Source: Gp6-AA40 sp032156805 (GTDB lineage: Bacteria > Acidobacteriota > Vicinamibacteria > Vicinamibacterales > UBA2999). Taken from it: a stretch of DNA of 8,755 nt. The notes under the pieces were generated by a model that saw nothing but the letters and a program-made list of their open reading frames with translations, was not told where the DNA came from and made no database searches. The stretch lies in NCBI GenBank assembly GCA_032156805.1, contig JALDXQ010000260.1:1-8755 (forward strand). The letters are read 5' to 3'. Shown here piece by piece: positions 1 through 5,893 of the stretch. A program made the position numbers and the translations under genes. How positions within the stretch are numbered: the first letter of the stretch is position 1; each line of letters begins with the position of its first letter.

Positions 1-1202
1 GTTGGGGGCGGTTGCGCAGGCTGGGGTGGCACACGCGACTCGGGCGGCCGATTTTCCACGAACGTCAGCTGCGGCCACATGAAAAAGACCGACAACCCAA
101 CTGCCACCGCAGCGGCGATACCCGCGCCGAGTATCAAGGACCAGCGTCGCTTCCGCGGCTCGCCTCCATGTGGATCCTGAGCACTCGAAACAGGAACTGC
201 GATCTCGTCGGGCGAGCGGAGATAGTCGTGGAAAGGCACGTTCTCCCGCGCCGGGCCCTTGCTTCGCGGGGGAAAGAATGTAGGCGCGGACGTTGCTGCG
301 GTCTCGCCCCGCACGACGCGAGGCGCAGTCCCCGGTCTCTCGGACGCATCTCTGATAATCGTCGCGGCCTCGATGTGCTCCTCCTGCTCGGCGATCTCGA
401 GGCGCACCGCGCGAAGGTCGGCGGCCATCTGAGCCGCCTCCGCGTACCGGTCGTCTGGAGCTTTCTCGAGCGCTCGACGGACTACAGTCGCCAGCGTCAC
501 CGGCACATCCGGGGCAATCACGCGAACGTCAGGAGCCGGCTCGTCCTGGACGATCTTCATCATCACGGCCGTCACCGAGTCGCCTTCGAACGGAGGCCGA
601 CCCGTCACGAGCTCGAAAAGCACTGCGCCCAACGAGAACAGGTCGGACCGGCCATCGACCGGCTGCCCTTCGATCTGTTCCGGAGACATATAGCCGGCAC
701 TCCCGACGACCGAGCTTCCGAGGGTGAGGGTCCCGGTCGACGACTTGGCGATTCCGAAATCGAGAAGTTTCACCCCTCCGTCGTCGAGGAGCCAGATGTT
801 TGCAGGCTTGACGTCGCGGTGAATCACGCCTTCGCCGTGTGCGAACTGCAGTCCTTCGCACAGCTGGATTGCCAGATCGAGTTTCATCGGCAGCGTCAGC
901 GGGGGCCCCTGTCGCAGGCGCTCAGAGAGGTTCTGCCCGCGCAGGAATTCCATGACGAAGTAAGGAATCTCGCCGTCGTGGGCGAAGTCGAACACCGTGA
1001 CGATGTTGCGATGCTGGAGTCGGGCCGCAGCCCTGGCTTCCCGATAAAACCGCGCACGTGCCTGTTCGTCGAGCATGATGTCCTCGGACATCACCTTGAT
1101 CGCGACCTCGCGATCGAGATCCGGGTCGTGCGCGAGGTAGAGCTCTCCCATGCCCCCGCGCGCCACGAGTCGCTGAATCTTGTACTTGCCTATCCGCTCC
1201 AC
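1..1202 (-). CDS. Membrane-anchored Hanks-type Ser/Thr protein kinase (C-terminus cut by window edge)
   Basis: A eukaryotic-like Ser/Thr kinase, of which 400 codons lie in the window with no stop, so the C-terminus is missing. The kinase domain spans about residues 7-265. Visible motifs are the glycine-rich loop ARGGMG (14-19), AIK with catalytic Lys36, the alpha-C Glu55, HRDVKPAN with catalytic Asp130, DFG 148-150 and SPE 173-175. All residues needed for activity are present, although the first glycine of GxGxxG is Ala14. A Thr/Pro-rich juxtamembrane stretch leads to a basic KRR and one hydrophobic helix (about 354-376). A Pro-rich linker follows, pointing to an extracytoplasmic domain outside the window. 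The start is GTG 1202, chosen because AAGAGGA lies 5 nt upstream and the kinase fold begins six residues later. It begins 14 nt after the stop of the upstream kinase, so it is the third gene of the operon. Substrate unknown. Confidence 0.93.
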   Translation of the reverse strand, partial: MERIGKYKIQRLVARGGMGELYLAHDPDLDREVAIKVMSEDIMLDEQARARFYREARAAARLQHRNIVTVFDFAHDGEIPYFVMEFLRGQNLSERLRQGPPLTLPMKLDLAIQLCEGLQFAHGEGVIHRDVKPANIWLLDDGGVKLLDFGIAKSSTGTLTLGSSVVGSAGYMSPEQIEGQPVDGRSDLFSLGAVLFELVTGRPPFEGDSVTAVMMKIVQDEPAPDVRVIAPDVPVTLATVVRRALEKAPDDRYAEAAQMAADLRAVRLEIAEQEEHIEAATIIRDASERPGTAPRVVRGETAATSAPTFFPPRSKGPARENVPFHDYLRSPDEIAVPVSSAQDPHGGEPRKRRWSLILGAGIAAAVAVGLSVFFMWPQLTFVENRPPESRVPPQPAQPPP

Positions 1203-1207
1203 ACGCG

Positions 1208-1214
1208 TCCTCTT
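1208..1214 (-). promoter_or_regulatory. Ribosome binding site deciding the GTG start of the membrane kinase
   Basis: AAGAGGA on the minus strand lies 5 nt upstream of GTG 1202. It sits in the short gap after the TAG stop (1217-1219) of the preceding kinase. No ATG is available in this frame before the glycine loop, so this site supports the GTG start. Confidence 0.6.
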
Positions 1215-1216
1215 GG

Positions 1217-3277
1217 CTACCCGGCCGCGAACTGCTCGAAATGGTCATCGGAGCCGTCCGATGCCAGCGCGCCTCGGGCTGTCTCCAGAAGCTCACTGGC
1301 TTCGGACAACGATGGCGAAAGCCGAAGTGCGTTCTCCGCCGCGGCGACTGCACGCCGCAGCTCCCCGTCTCTAAAAGCTACTCGCGCCGCTTCGAGAGCG
1401 AGGCGGCCCGCGCTGTCACGTTGCGCGGCCATGCGTTGCTGTTCCTCCGCGATGCGTGCGGCACCTTCGCGCTCGATCGCTTCGAACAAGAGCGTCACGG
1501 CCGATTCGTCAGCCGGATCGCACTCCAATGCCCTCCTCGCCTCGAGGACCGCTGCGTCGTACGCCTCCGCCTCGAACATCGTATGCACCGCTTCTGTTCG
1601 TCGCAGTACCTCTTCGGCACGTGCCGCCTTCTCTTCGGCTTGGCGCGCAGCCGTCGCCGTCAGCCGGTCGAGCTCGCGCTGGACCTGCATCGCCCTGGGC
1701 TCCTCGACGAGAAATGCCCGCAGTGCCTCGAGGGCCTCCTCACGACGGCCGCGGTTGAACGATGCGCGCGCCGTGCGAATGAGCCGCTCGACTTCATGCT
1801 CCAATCGCGATTCCACCGCTCGCTGCCGCTGCTTTCCCAGCGCCGAACGCGCCGCCTCGCGCAAGGCGATCGCCAGCGGCACCGTTCGATCGATGCTCAG
1901 GATCTGATCGCAGGCGACGATCACCTGCTCCCACTCCTCTGACCGCGCACGAGCCTGCGCGTCGCGAACCAGCACCTTCACGCGCTGCGCATCAGCTTTC
2001 TGCGTGTCGAAAATCGCCCGGCACTCGGACAACCGCGCCTCGGCAGCACGGGATTCAGGCGAGGCCGTCACGATCTGCTCGAACATACGAGTCGCCGCGG
2101 CATAGCGTCCTTCTGCGAGCGCCTGCTCGCCCGCGACCAGTGAAGAGACGAGCCGATCGAGAGCGTGCTGCTGCTGCTCCAGGCGGGGAAGCTCCACGAC
2201 AAGCTCCTCCTGGAGAGCGAGAAGGCGGGCGCGGGTAATCGGTACCAGCTTCATCGCTTCGAAACCGCGGTCGCGAAAGATCGGGAACTCGACGTGCAAC
2301 CGCTCCATGACTGGTAACGCGACCGGGACAGGCTGCCCCAAGGTTTGGGCCGCTTCGCGCGCAGACGTCAATGTCGTCAGCGCGGCCTTGTATCTGGGGC
2401 CAACCGTTTCCAGCAGTCGCCTCGTCTCCGCCTGGTACTGACGTTGAAATCTCGCCAGCTCAGCCGCCACGCTCCGAAAGTCGCTGTACCGAGCAGCAGC
2501 CTTTTTCGCCAGGCATCGCATCACGATGCTCGACAGCGCTTCGGGCGCCTCGCCAGGATTGAGTGGCTCCGGATCTTCCGACTCCAGCATGCGGAGGACG
2601 CGCGCCCACTCCTGCCCTGGAAATGGCTTCCGGCCGGTGAGCATGAAGTAGAAGACCCCTCCGCCTGAAAAGATGTCCGACCTTTCGTCAATGTCCTCGC
2701 CGCGCGCCTGCTCGGGTGACATGTAGTGCAACGTACCCGGCTGCGCGCCTGCAGTGGTCATGCTGGAGCTGGCAAGTCGAGCGACACCGAAGTCGAGCAC
2801 CTTCAGTAATCCGTCGGCCTGGACGAACAAGTTTCCGGGTTTCAGGTCGCGGTGAATGATCTGCGCACCGTGGGCGGCCGACATGCCGTCGCACAACTGA
2901 ATCATCAGGTCGACCTTGCGCTCGAGATCGACCTGAACTTCGTTCAGGTAATTGGGCAGCGTCCACCCGCGCAGCAGTTCCATGACAATGAACGGCCTGC
3001 CGCGATCCTCGCCGAGGTCGTAAATCGTGATGACGTTCCGGTGGCCGAGTCGCGCCGCCGCCTGCGCCTCCCGGAAGAAGCGCGTGCGAATGTCGGGCTC
3101 CCCCTCGAGATCGGCGTTCAGCAGCTTGATGGCGACCTTGCGGTCAGTGTGGTCATCCACGGCTGCGAACACACGTCCCATAGCGCCGCGACCCACGAGG
3201 TCGAGCAGGCGATACTTTCCCACCCGGCGGTCCGCGCTGGGGAAAGCGCCGTCGGGCCTTGGACCGGCTGGCGTCAT
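1217..3277 (-). CDS. Hanks-type Ser/Thr protein kinase with TPR-like C-terminal region
   Basis: A 686-aa protein with a kinase domain at about 20-275. It has GRGAMG (29-34), AIK with Lys51, alpha-C Glu70, HRDLKPGN with catalytic Asp144, DFG 162-164 and SPE 187-189, so it should be active. Subdomain IX reads DIFSGGGVFYF (201-211), where bacterial homologues usually have SLGVVLYE; the invariant Asp201 is kept. Residues about 276-686 are charged and helical, with five TPR-like units near 380, 435, 500, 560 and 626. Each has the small-residue helix pair ending in a Pro-containing turn (for example ALECDP, ALRLSP). No transmembrane helix is evident, so it is probably cytosolic, with the repeats recruiting partners. 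The start is ATG 3277, preceded by AGGGAG; its ATGA overlaps the phosphatase stop, which implies translational coupling. In T6SS loci such kinases oppose a PP2C phosphatase and act on an FHA protein; that role here is inferred. Confidence 0.95.
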   Translation of the reverse strand: MTPAGPRPDGAFPSADRRVGKYRLLDLVGRGAMGRVFAAVDDHTDRKVAIKLLNADLEGEPDIRTRFFREAQAAARLGHRNVITIYDLGEDRGRPFIVMELLRGWTLPNYLNEVQVDLERKVDLMIQLCDGMSAAHGAQIIHRDLKPGNLFVQADGLLKVLDFGVARLASSSMTTAGAQPGTLHYMSPEQARGEDIDERSDIFSGGGVFYFMLTGRKPFPGQEWARVLRMLESEDPEPLNPGEAPEALSSIVMRCLAKKAAARYSDFRSVAAELARFQRQYQAETRRLLETVGPRYKAALTTLTSAREAAQTLGQPVPVALPVMERLHVEFPIFRDRGFEAMKLVPITRARLLALQEELVVELPRLEQQQHALDRLVSSLVAGEQALAEGRYAAATRMFEQIVTASPESRAAEARLSECRAIFDTQKADAQRVKVLVRDAQARARSEEWEQVIVACDQILSIDRTVPLAIALREAARSALGKQRQRAVESRLEHEVERLIRTARASFNRGRREEALEALRAFLVEEPRAMQVQRELDRLTATAARQAEEKAARAEEVLRRTEAVHTMFEAEAYDAAVLEARRALECDPADESAVTLLFEAIEREGAARIAEEQQRMAAQRDSAGRLALEAARVAFRDGELRRAVAAAENALRLSPSLSEASELLETARGALASDGSDDHFEQFAAG

Positions 3278-4032
3278 GCCTCTCCCTCGTACCGCACGAC
3301 GAGAGCCGTTACGTTGTCGTGCGTTCCTCGCGCCAGCGCCTCGTCGACGAGCGCCTGAGCGGTCTCCTGCGCAGACTCACGCGCGGTCAAGAGCGCCTGC
3401 AGCCTGTCATCGTCCAGGACGTTGTGCAGACCATCGGTACAGAGGAGCAACGTCGTACCGGGCTTCAGATCGCACTCGGAGACATGGACATCGGCGTGCT
3501 CCTGAACGCCAAGCGCGTTGGTCAACACGTTCCGCATCGGGTGCCGCTTGAGGCTCGCATCGGTCGCCTGTCCTGCCAGCACAGTGGCAGCCCAGGAGTC
3601 ATCTCGAGTGACCGGCGTCAACACACCATCGGTGAGCATGTAGAGCCGGCTGTCGCCGACATGACCCACAACGAGACGCGAGCCGGTGATCAGCGCGCTG
3701 ACCACAGTCGTCCCCATGCCCGCGTAGTCGTCATGCCCCTCCGACTCATGAACGAGACGACGATTGGCAAGACCAATGGCGGTGCGCAGACGATTGCCGT
3801 CGAGCGTCAGTCGCGTGTCGATTCCATACGGCCACGAGTATTCCTCGCCGTCGCGCGATCGCCGAACGAAGTGCTCGATCGATTCGACAGCGAGACGAGA
3901 GGCGACCTCGCCGGCAGCGTGTCCGCCCATGCCGTCGGCGACGACAAACAGACAGAGGTCTTCCAAGCAGACATAACAGTCTTCGTTGACGGGACGGACT
4001 CCCGGATGAGATACCGCGGAGGCACGGACCAT
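3274..4032 (-). CDS. PP2C-family Ser/Thr protein phosphatase (PppA/Stp-like)
   Basis: A 252-aa single-domain, metal-dependent (Mn/Mg) Ser/Thr phosphatase, the normal length for stand-alone bacterial PP2C enzymes. Motifs in order: RPVNED (13-18), DGMGGH (33-38), GMGTT (105-109), GHVGDSR (123-129), TRDDSW (142-147), CTDGL (198-202) and THDN (237-240). The metal-binding aspartates at 18, 33, 200 and 239 are all present. There is no signal peptide or membrane segment, so it is cytosolic. It is first in an operon with two Hanks-type kinases and shares an ATGA overlap with the first, the arrangement expected of an antagonistic kinase/phosphatase pair. In T6SS loci the equivalent enzyme (PppA) reverses threonine phosphorylation of an FHA protein; no FHA gene lies in this window. 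The start ATG 4032 fits the domain start but has no clear Shine-Dalgarno sequence. Confidence 0.96.
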   Translation of the reverse strand: MVRASAVSHPGVRPVNEDCYVCLEDLCLFVVADGMGGHAAGEVASRLAVESIEHFVRRSRDGEEYSWPYGIDTRLTLDGNRLRTAIGLANRRLVHESEGHDDYAGMGTTVVSALITGSRLVVGHVGDSRLYMLTDGVLTPVTRDDSWAATVLAGQATDASLKRHPMRNVLTNALGVQEHADVHVSECDLKPGTTLLLCTDGLHNVLDDDRLQALLTARESAQETAQALVDEALARGTHDNVTALVVRYEGEA

Positions 4033-4100
4033 CGGAATAACGGTGATAACGTTGGTCCTGTAGCGAGCGAACGTGGAGTGTATCAGAAGGAAATCGCGGC

Positions 4101-4128
4101 TCTATACCACCAAAGGCGAACGATTCAA
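4101..4128 (-). promoter_or_regulatory. Candidate sigma70-type promoter for the phosphatase-kinase operon
   Basis: On the minus strand, TTGAAT (4128-4123) is followed after 16 nt by TATAGA (4106-4101). Each box matches the consensus at four of six positions. Transcription would start near 4094, giving a leader of about 60 nt before the phosphatase ATG. The site lies in the 167-bp gap between the regulator stop and the phosphatase start, where a promoter is needed if the hairpin upstream ends the regulator transcript. Found by eye; no direct evidence. Confidence 0.35.
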
Positions 4129-4157
4129 CTTTTTGTACCCGGCCGGCGACATGTAGA

Positions 4158-4188
4158 GGCGGGTCTTCAGACCCGCCGTCTTTCAGAC
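4158..4188. repeat. Palindromic hairpin element, REP-like, in the regulator-phosphatase gap
   Basis: GGCGGGTC (4158-4165) and GACCCGCC (4170-4177) form a perfect 8-bp stem around a TTCA loop. Directly beside it, GTCT TTC AGAC (4178-4188) forms a weaker second hairpin and partly repeats the first motif (GTCTTCAGAC against GTCTTTCAGAC). Neither strand continues into a run of T, so a canonical intrinsic terminator is not supported, although the stem could still slow the regulator transcript that ends at 4200. A GC-rich palindrome with an imperfect neighbouring copy in an intergenic gap suggests a dispersed REP-type repeat. Copy number cannot be judged from one window. Confidence 0.5.
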
Positions 4189-4199
4189 CGCCCGGGAGC

Positions 4200-4721
4200 T
4201 CATGCGAGCCGGTTCGCGAGCTGCACCCGTGAATCGACCCCCACCTTCTCGAAGATACGGGTCAGATGCTTCTTCGCGGTCGCCGACGTAATGCCGAGCG
4301 CCGCTGCGATATCGCGATTGCGGAACCCCTGAAGGACGAGTTCCGCGACCTGCGCCTCACGCGGCGAGAGTCGGTACCGCCGTCGGAACACGTCTAGATC
4401 AGTCCCAAGCTCTCGGATGGTGACGGTCCTCCGACCGTCTCCCAGCCCCACGATGTGGACGTGCAGCGGTTCGCCGCGCCCGGTCGTCAGGAGCGCCATG
4501 ACGGGTGACGACTCGACGTTTGGCGAGACCGCATCGAGGCGGGCGAGTTGATCCCGCAGAATTACGGACGGCTCGACGCCATAACGGGCCCGCAGGCGGG
4601 CAAACAGCCGGTCCGCCGCGCGGTTCTTGTAGACGATTCGACGCTCGGCGAAAACGAGGACCGGAACATTGAGCTGTTCGACGATTGCCCGGAAGCAGGC
4701 ATCCGGTAACGTGTCGCTCAC
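4200..4721 (-). CDS. LuxR-family transcriptional regulator with PAS-like N-terminal domain
   Basis: A small DNA-binding regulator of 173 aa from GTG 4721, or 178 aa from ATG 4736. The C-terminal 58 residues are a typical LuxR/GerE helix-turn-helix: LSPREAQVAELVLQG, then NRDIAAALGI, then TAKKHLTRIFEKVGV and the closing SR.QL. The N-terminal 110 residues look PAS-like (VPVLVF...RRIVYKNRAADRLF), suggesting a sensor for a ligand or protein signal; the ligand is unknown. It lacks a response-regulator receiver domain and is too short to carry an autoinducer domain plus HTH of LuxR/LasR type. I prefer GTG 4721 because AGGAG lies 5 nt before it, while the ATG five codons upstream has no Shine-Dalgarno sequence. 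It is transcribed divergently from the plus-strand block and lies upstream of the phosphatase-kinase operon, so either could be its target; this is inference from position. Confidence 0.88.
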   Translation of the reverse strand: MSDTLPDACFRAIVEQLNVPVLVFAERRIVYKNRAADRLFARLRARYGVEPSVILRDQLARLDAVSPNVESSPVMALLTTGRGEPLHVHIVGLGDGRRTVTIRELGTDLDVFRRRYRLSPREAQVAELVLQGFRNRDIAAALGITSATAKKHLTRIFEKVGVDSRVQLANRLA

Positions 4722-4726
4722 GGCGG

Positions 4727-4731
4727 CTCCT
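4727..4731 (-). promoter_or_regulatory. Shine-Dalgarno AGGAG supporting the GTG start of the LuxR-type regulator
   Basis: AGGAG on the minus strand is followed by 5 nt and then GTG 4721. The site lies inside the five extra codons that the upstream ATG 4736 would add. That favours the shorter protein. Confidence 0.5.
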
Positions 4732-4736
4732 GCCAT

Positions 4737-4886
4737 TCACGGAACCCGATTGACCGAGGAACTTACCATGTGTAGCCAAAGGCACGCATCAACCTCGGCC
4801 GGGTACACGGTATTCGTCAGAGTCGAGCGCCTTTAACTCTGTAACGGGGCCCGGTTTCGAGCTAACGTTACCGCCTGGAGCCTTTT
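4737..4886. promoter_or_regulatory. Divergent intergenic region, likely promoters for both blocks
   Basis: This 150-bp gap separates the minus-strand regulator from the plus-strand 259-aa gene and must hold promoters for at least one of them. It contains the perfect 8-bp palindrome TAACGTTA (4863-4870), and GTAAC (4841-4845) with its complement GTTAC (4867-4871). Either could be an operator for the neighbouring LuxR-type protein, but such short palindromes occur by chance. TTGACC (4750-4755) resembles a -35 box on the plus strand, without a good -10 at the right distance. No convincing sigma70 pair was found on either strand. Confidence 0.35.
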
Positions 4887-5666
4887 ATGGAACCTTCAGC
4901 GGCCGACATGCAATCGTTGCTGGTCCTCCGAAAGCTGACGCGCGCCATCGCCGACGTCGCTCGTGACCAGCTCGTGGATTACCTGACGACGCTCTCCCCG
5001 CTGATGCGGGCGGAGACCGTTCTGGGCAATCACATTCATGGAGGGCGGCGGGACTCGAGCCGGCGTCCCGACCAGGCGCTGAAGGAGTTGCAGTCGCAGT
5101 ATGACGGGCTGGCGCCAACTAAACCGTTGAATGTACAACGCGAGTTGGCTGTTCCGCTCGAGTTCTCCGGTTCAGGACTCGAGATTTCGCCTGTGGAGTA
5201 CATACACGAGGTGCATGCCGGCTCCCGGACGAAGAGGATCGTCGTGCGGCGGCCGCTCATGTGGACGCTGACGTATAGCGGACTCACGCCGGTCCGTTTG
5301 CAGGAAGCACTCGAGGCAAAGGTTCGCGCACCGGAGGCCATCCAGCGGTTCGTTGTCGGCCATCTGATCATGCAGATGGTGCTCAAGCACCAGCCGGGAA
5401 TCGGGCAGGTGATGGAAGCGCTCCATTTTCCGCTGACCGTCACCACGACTCCAGAGTTTGGCAATCTGCCGGTCGTTCGGGTAGGCGTCCAAATCAAGAC
5501 CGAACGTCCATCCGATCCCGTCGTCCTGGAGAGCGCTGAGCTCACAGGGATGGATGCCTTCGAGGAAGTGGTCAGGCTGGAAGACGTGTCCCGACTGCCA
5601 ACGCCGCTCAAGACTCGGCTGGTCGAGATCGTCCGCGCGCACGCGCCGGAGGCGGTCTCGGGTTAG
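4887..5666 (+). CDS. Conserved-looking hypothetical protein, 259 aa, in T6SS accessory context
   Basis: I do not recognise the family. The start ATG 4887 has TGGAG six nt upstream (4876-4880). Residues 10-45 are a helical region with alternating Arg/Leu (KLTRAIADVARDQLVDYL) ending in LSPLMRAETVLGNHI. A charged, probably flexible stretch follows (52-80). Residues about 84-130 look beta-rich, with a basic patch (RTKRIVVRR, 114-122) and the aromatic run MWTLTYSGL (125-133). A helix then carries ...LQEALEAKV, and the rest is mixed alpha/beta ending near 259. There is no signal peptide, membrane helix or catalytic motif. Coding is well supported by coherent amphipathic composition and by a stop just before a 227-bp gap. 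It is the first plus-strand gene of the block, upstream of DUF6484, TIGR02270 and DUF2169 genes, so a structural or assembly role in secretion is a guess from context only. Confidence 0.8.
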   Translation: MEPSAADMQSLLVLRKLTRAIADVARDQLVDYLTTLSPLMRAETVLGNHIHGGRRDSSRRPDQALKELQSQYDGLAPTKPLNVQRELAVPLEFSGSGLEISPVEYIHEVHAGSRTKRIVVRRPLMWTLTYSGLTPVRLQEALEAKVRAPEAIQRFVVGHLIMQMVLKHQPGIGQVMEALHFPLTVTTTPEFGNLPVVRVGVQIKTERPSDPVVLESAELTGMDAFEEVVRLEDVSRLPTPLKTRLVEIVRAHAPEAVSG

Positions 5667-5820
5667 CTGACGCGAGCGCTCCGGCAATCATTCGGTGCGT
5701 TTCAACAACGCCCTGAGACTGTCCGGGGCGCAGCCTCTTGCGCTGTTCGGGCGCGCGTTCGGGGTCGCCTTCCCAGTCGTTTTCTCTCTTGGAGTCGAAT
5801 CGCTCGAAGGCTTCTGACCG

Positions 5821-5851
5821 TTGGCAACAGAGATGGGTCCCGGTCTATTAT
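5821..5851 (+). promoter_or_regulatory. Candidate sigma70-type promoter upstream of the DUF6484 gene
   Basis: TTGGCA (5821-5826) and TATTAT (5846-5851) each match the consensus at five of six positions. The spacer is 19 nt, longer than the ideal 17. Transcription would start near 5858, about 36 nt before ATG 5894. The rest of the 227-bp gap (5667-5893) shows no gene and no clear terminator for the preceding 259-aa gene. This suggests the DUF6484-TIGR02270-DUF2169 run may be its own transcription unit. Confidence 0.4.
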
Positions 5852-5893
5852 CCGAAGGTCCATCCCAGCAGGCTCCCAAGGGAAGAAGACGGC

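Noticed and set aside
922..1353. A minus-strand 143-codon frame covering the start of the membrane kinase
   Set aside because: It is the shifted frame of the kinase: the kinase motifs appear only in the frame starting at GTG 1202.
12..1907. A 631-codon open frame on the plus strand across both kinase genes
   Set aside because: It mirrors the minus-strand kinase genes. Its product is Arg/Ser-rich without any domain, while the opposite strand gives full kinase motifs. Long antisense frames are expected at this GC content.
4158..4177. Intrinsic terminator for the regulator gene
   Set aside because: The stem is strong, but neither side is followed by a T-run, so it was recorded as a palindromic repeat instead.
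3259..4332. A 357-codon plus-strand frame over the phosphatase gene
   Set aside because: It lies antisense to an unambiguous PP2C gene and crosses the hairpin, the promoter and the end of the regulator gene. Its composition is not protein-like.
5709..5750. A terminator after the 259-aa gene
   Set aside because: Only a 5-bp GCGCA/TGCGC pairing without a T-tract was found, which is not sufficient.
5821..5838. A sigma54 (-24/-12) promoter at TTGGCA
   Set aside because: The TGGCA half is present but no GC/TTGC element follows at the required distance; the TATTAT box fits sigma70 better.
5738..5893. An upstream extension of the DUF6484 gene by 52 codons
   Set aside because: The extension is Arg/Ser-rich and unlike the family N-terminus, and it covers a candidate promoter. 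ATG 5894 has a suitable purine-rich RBS.
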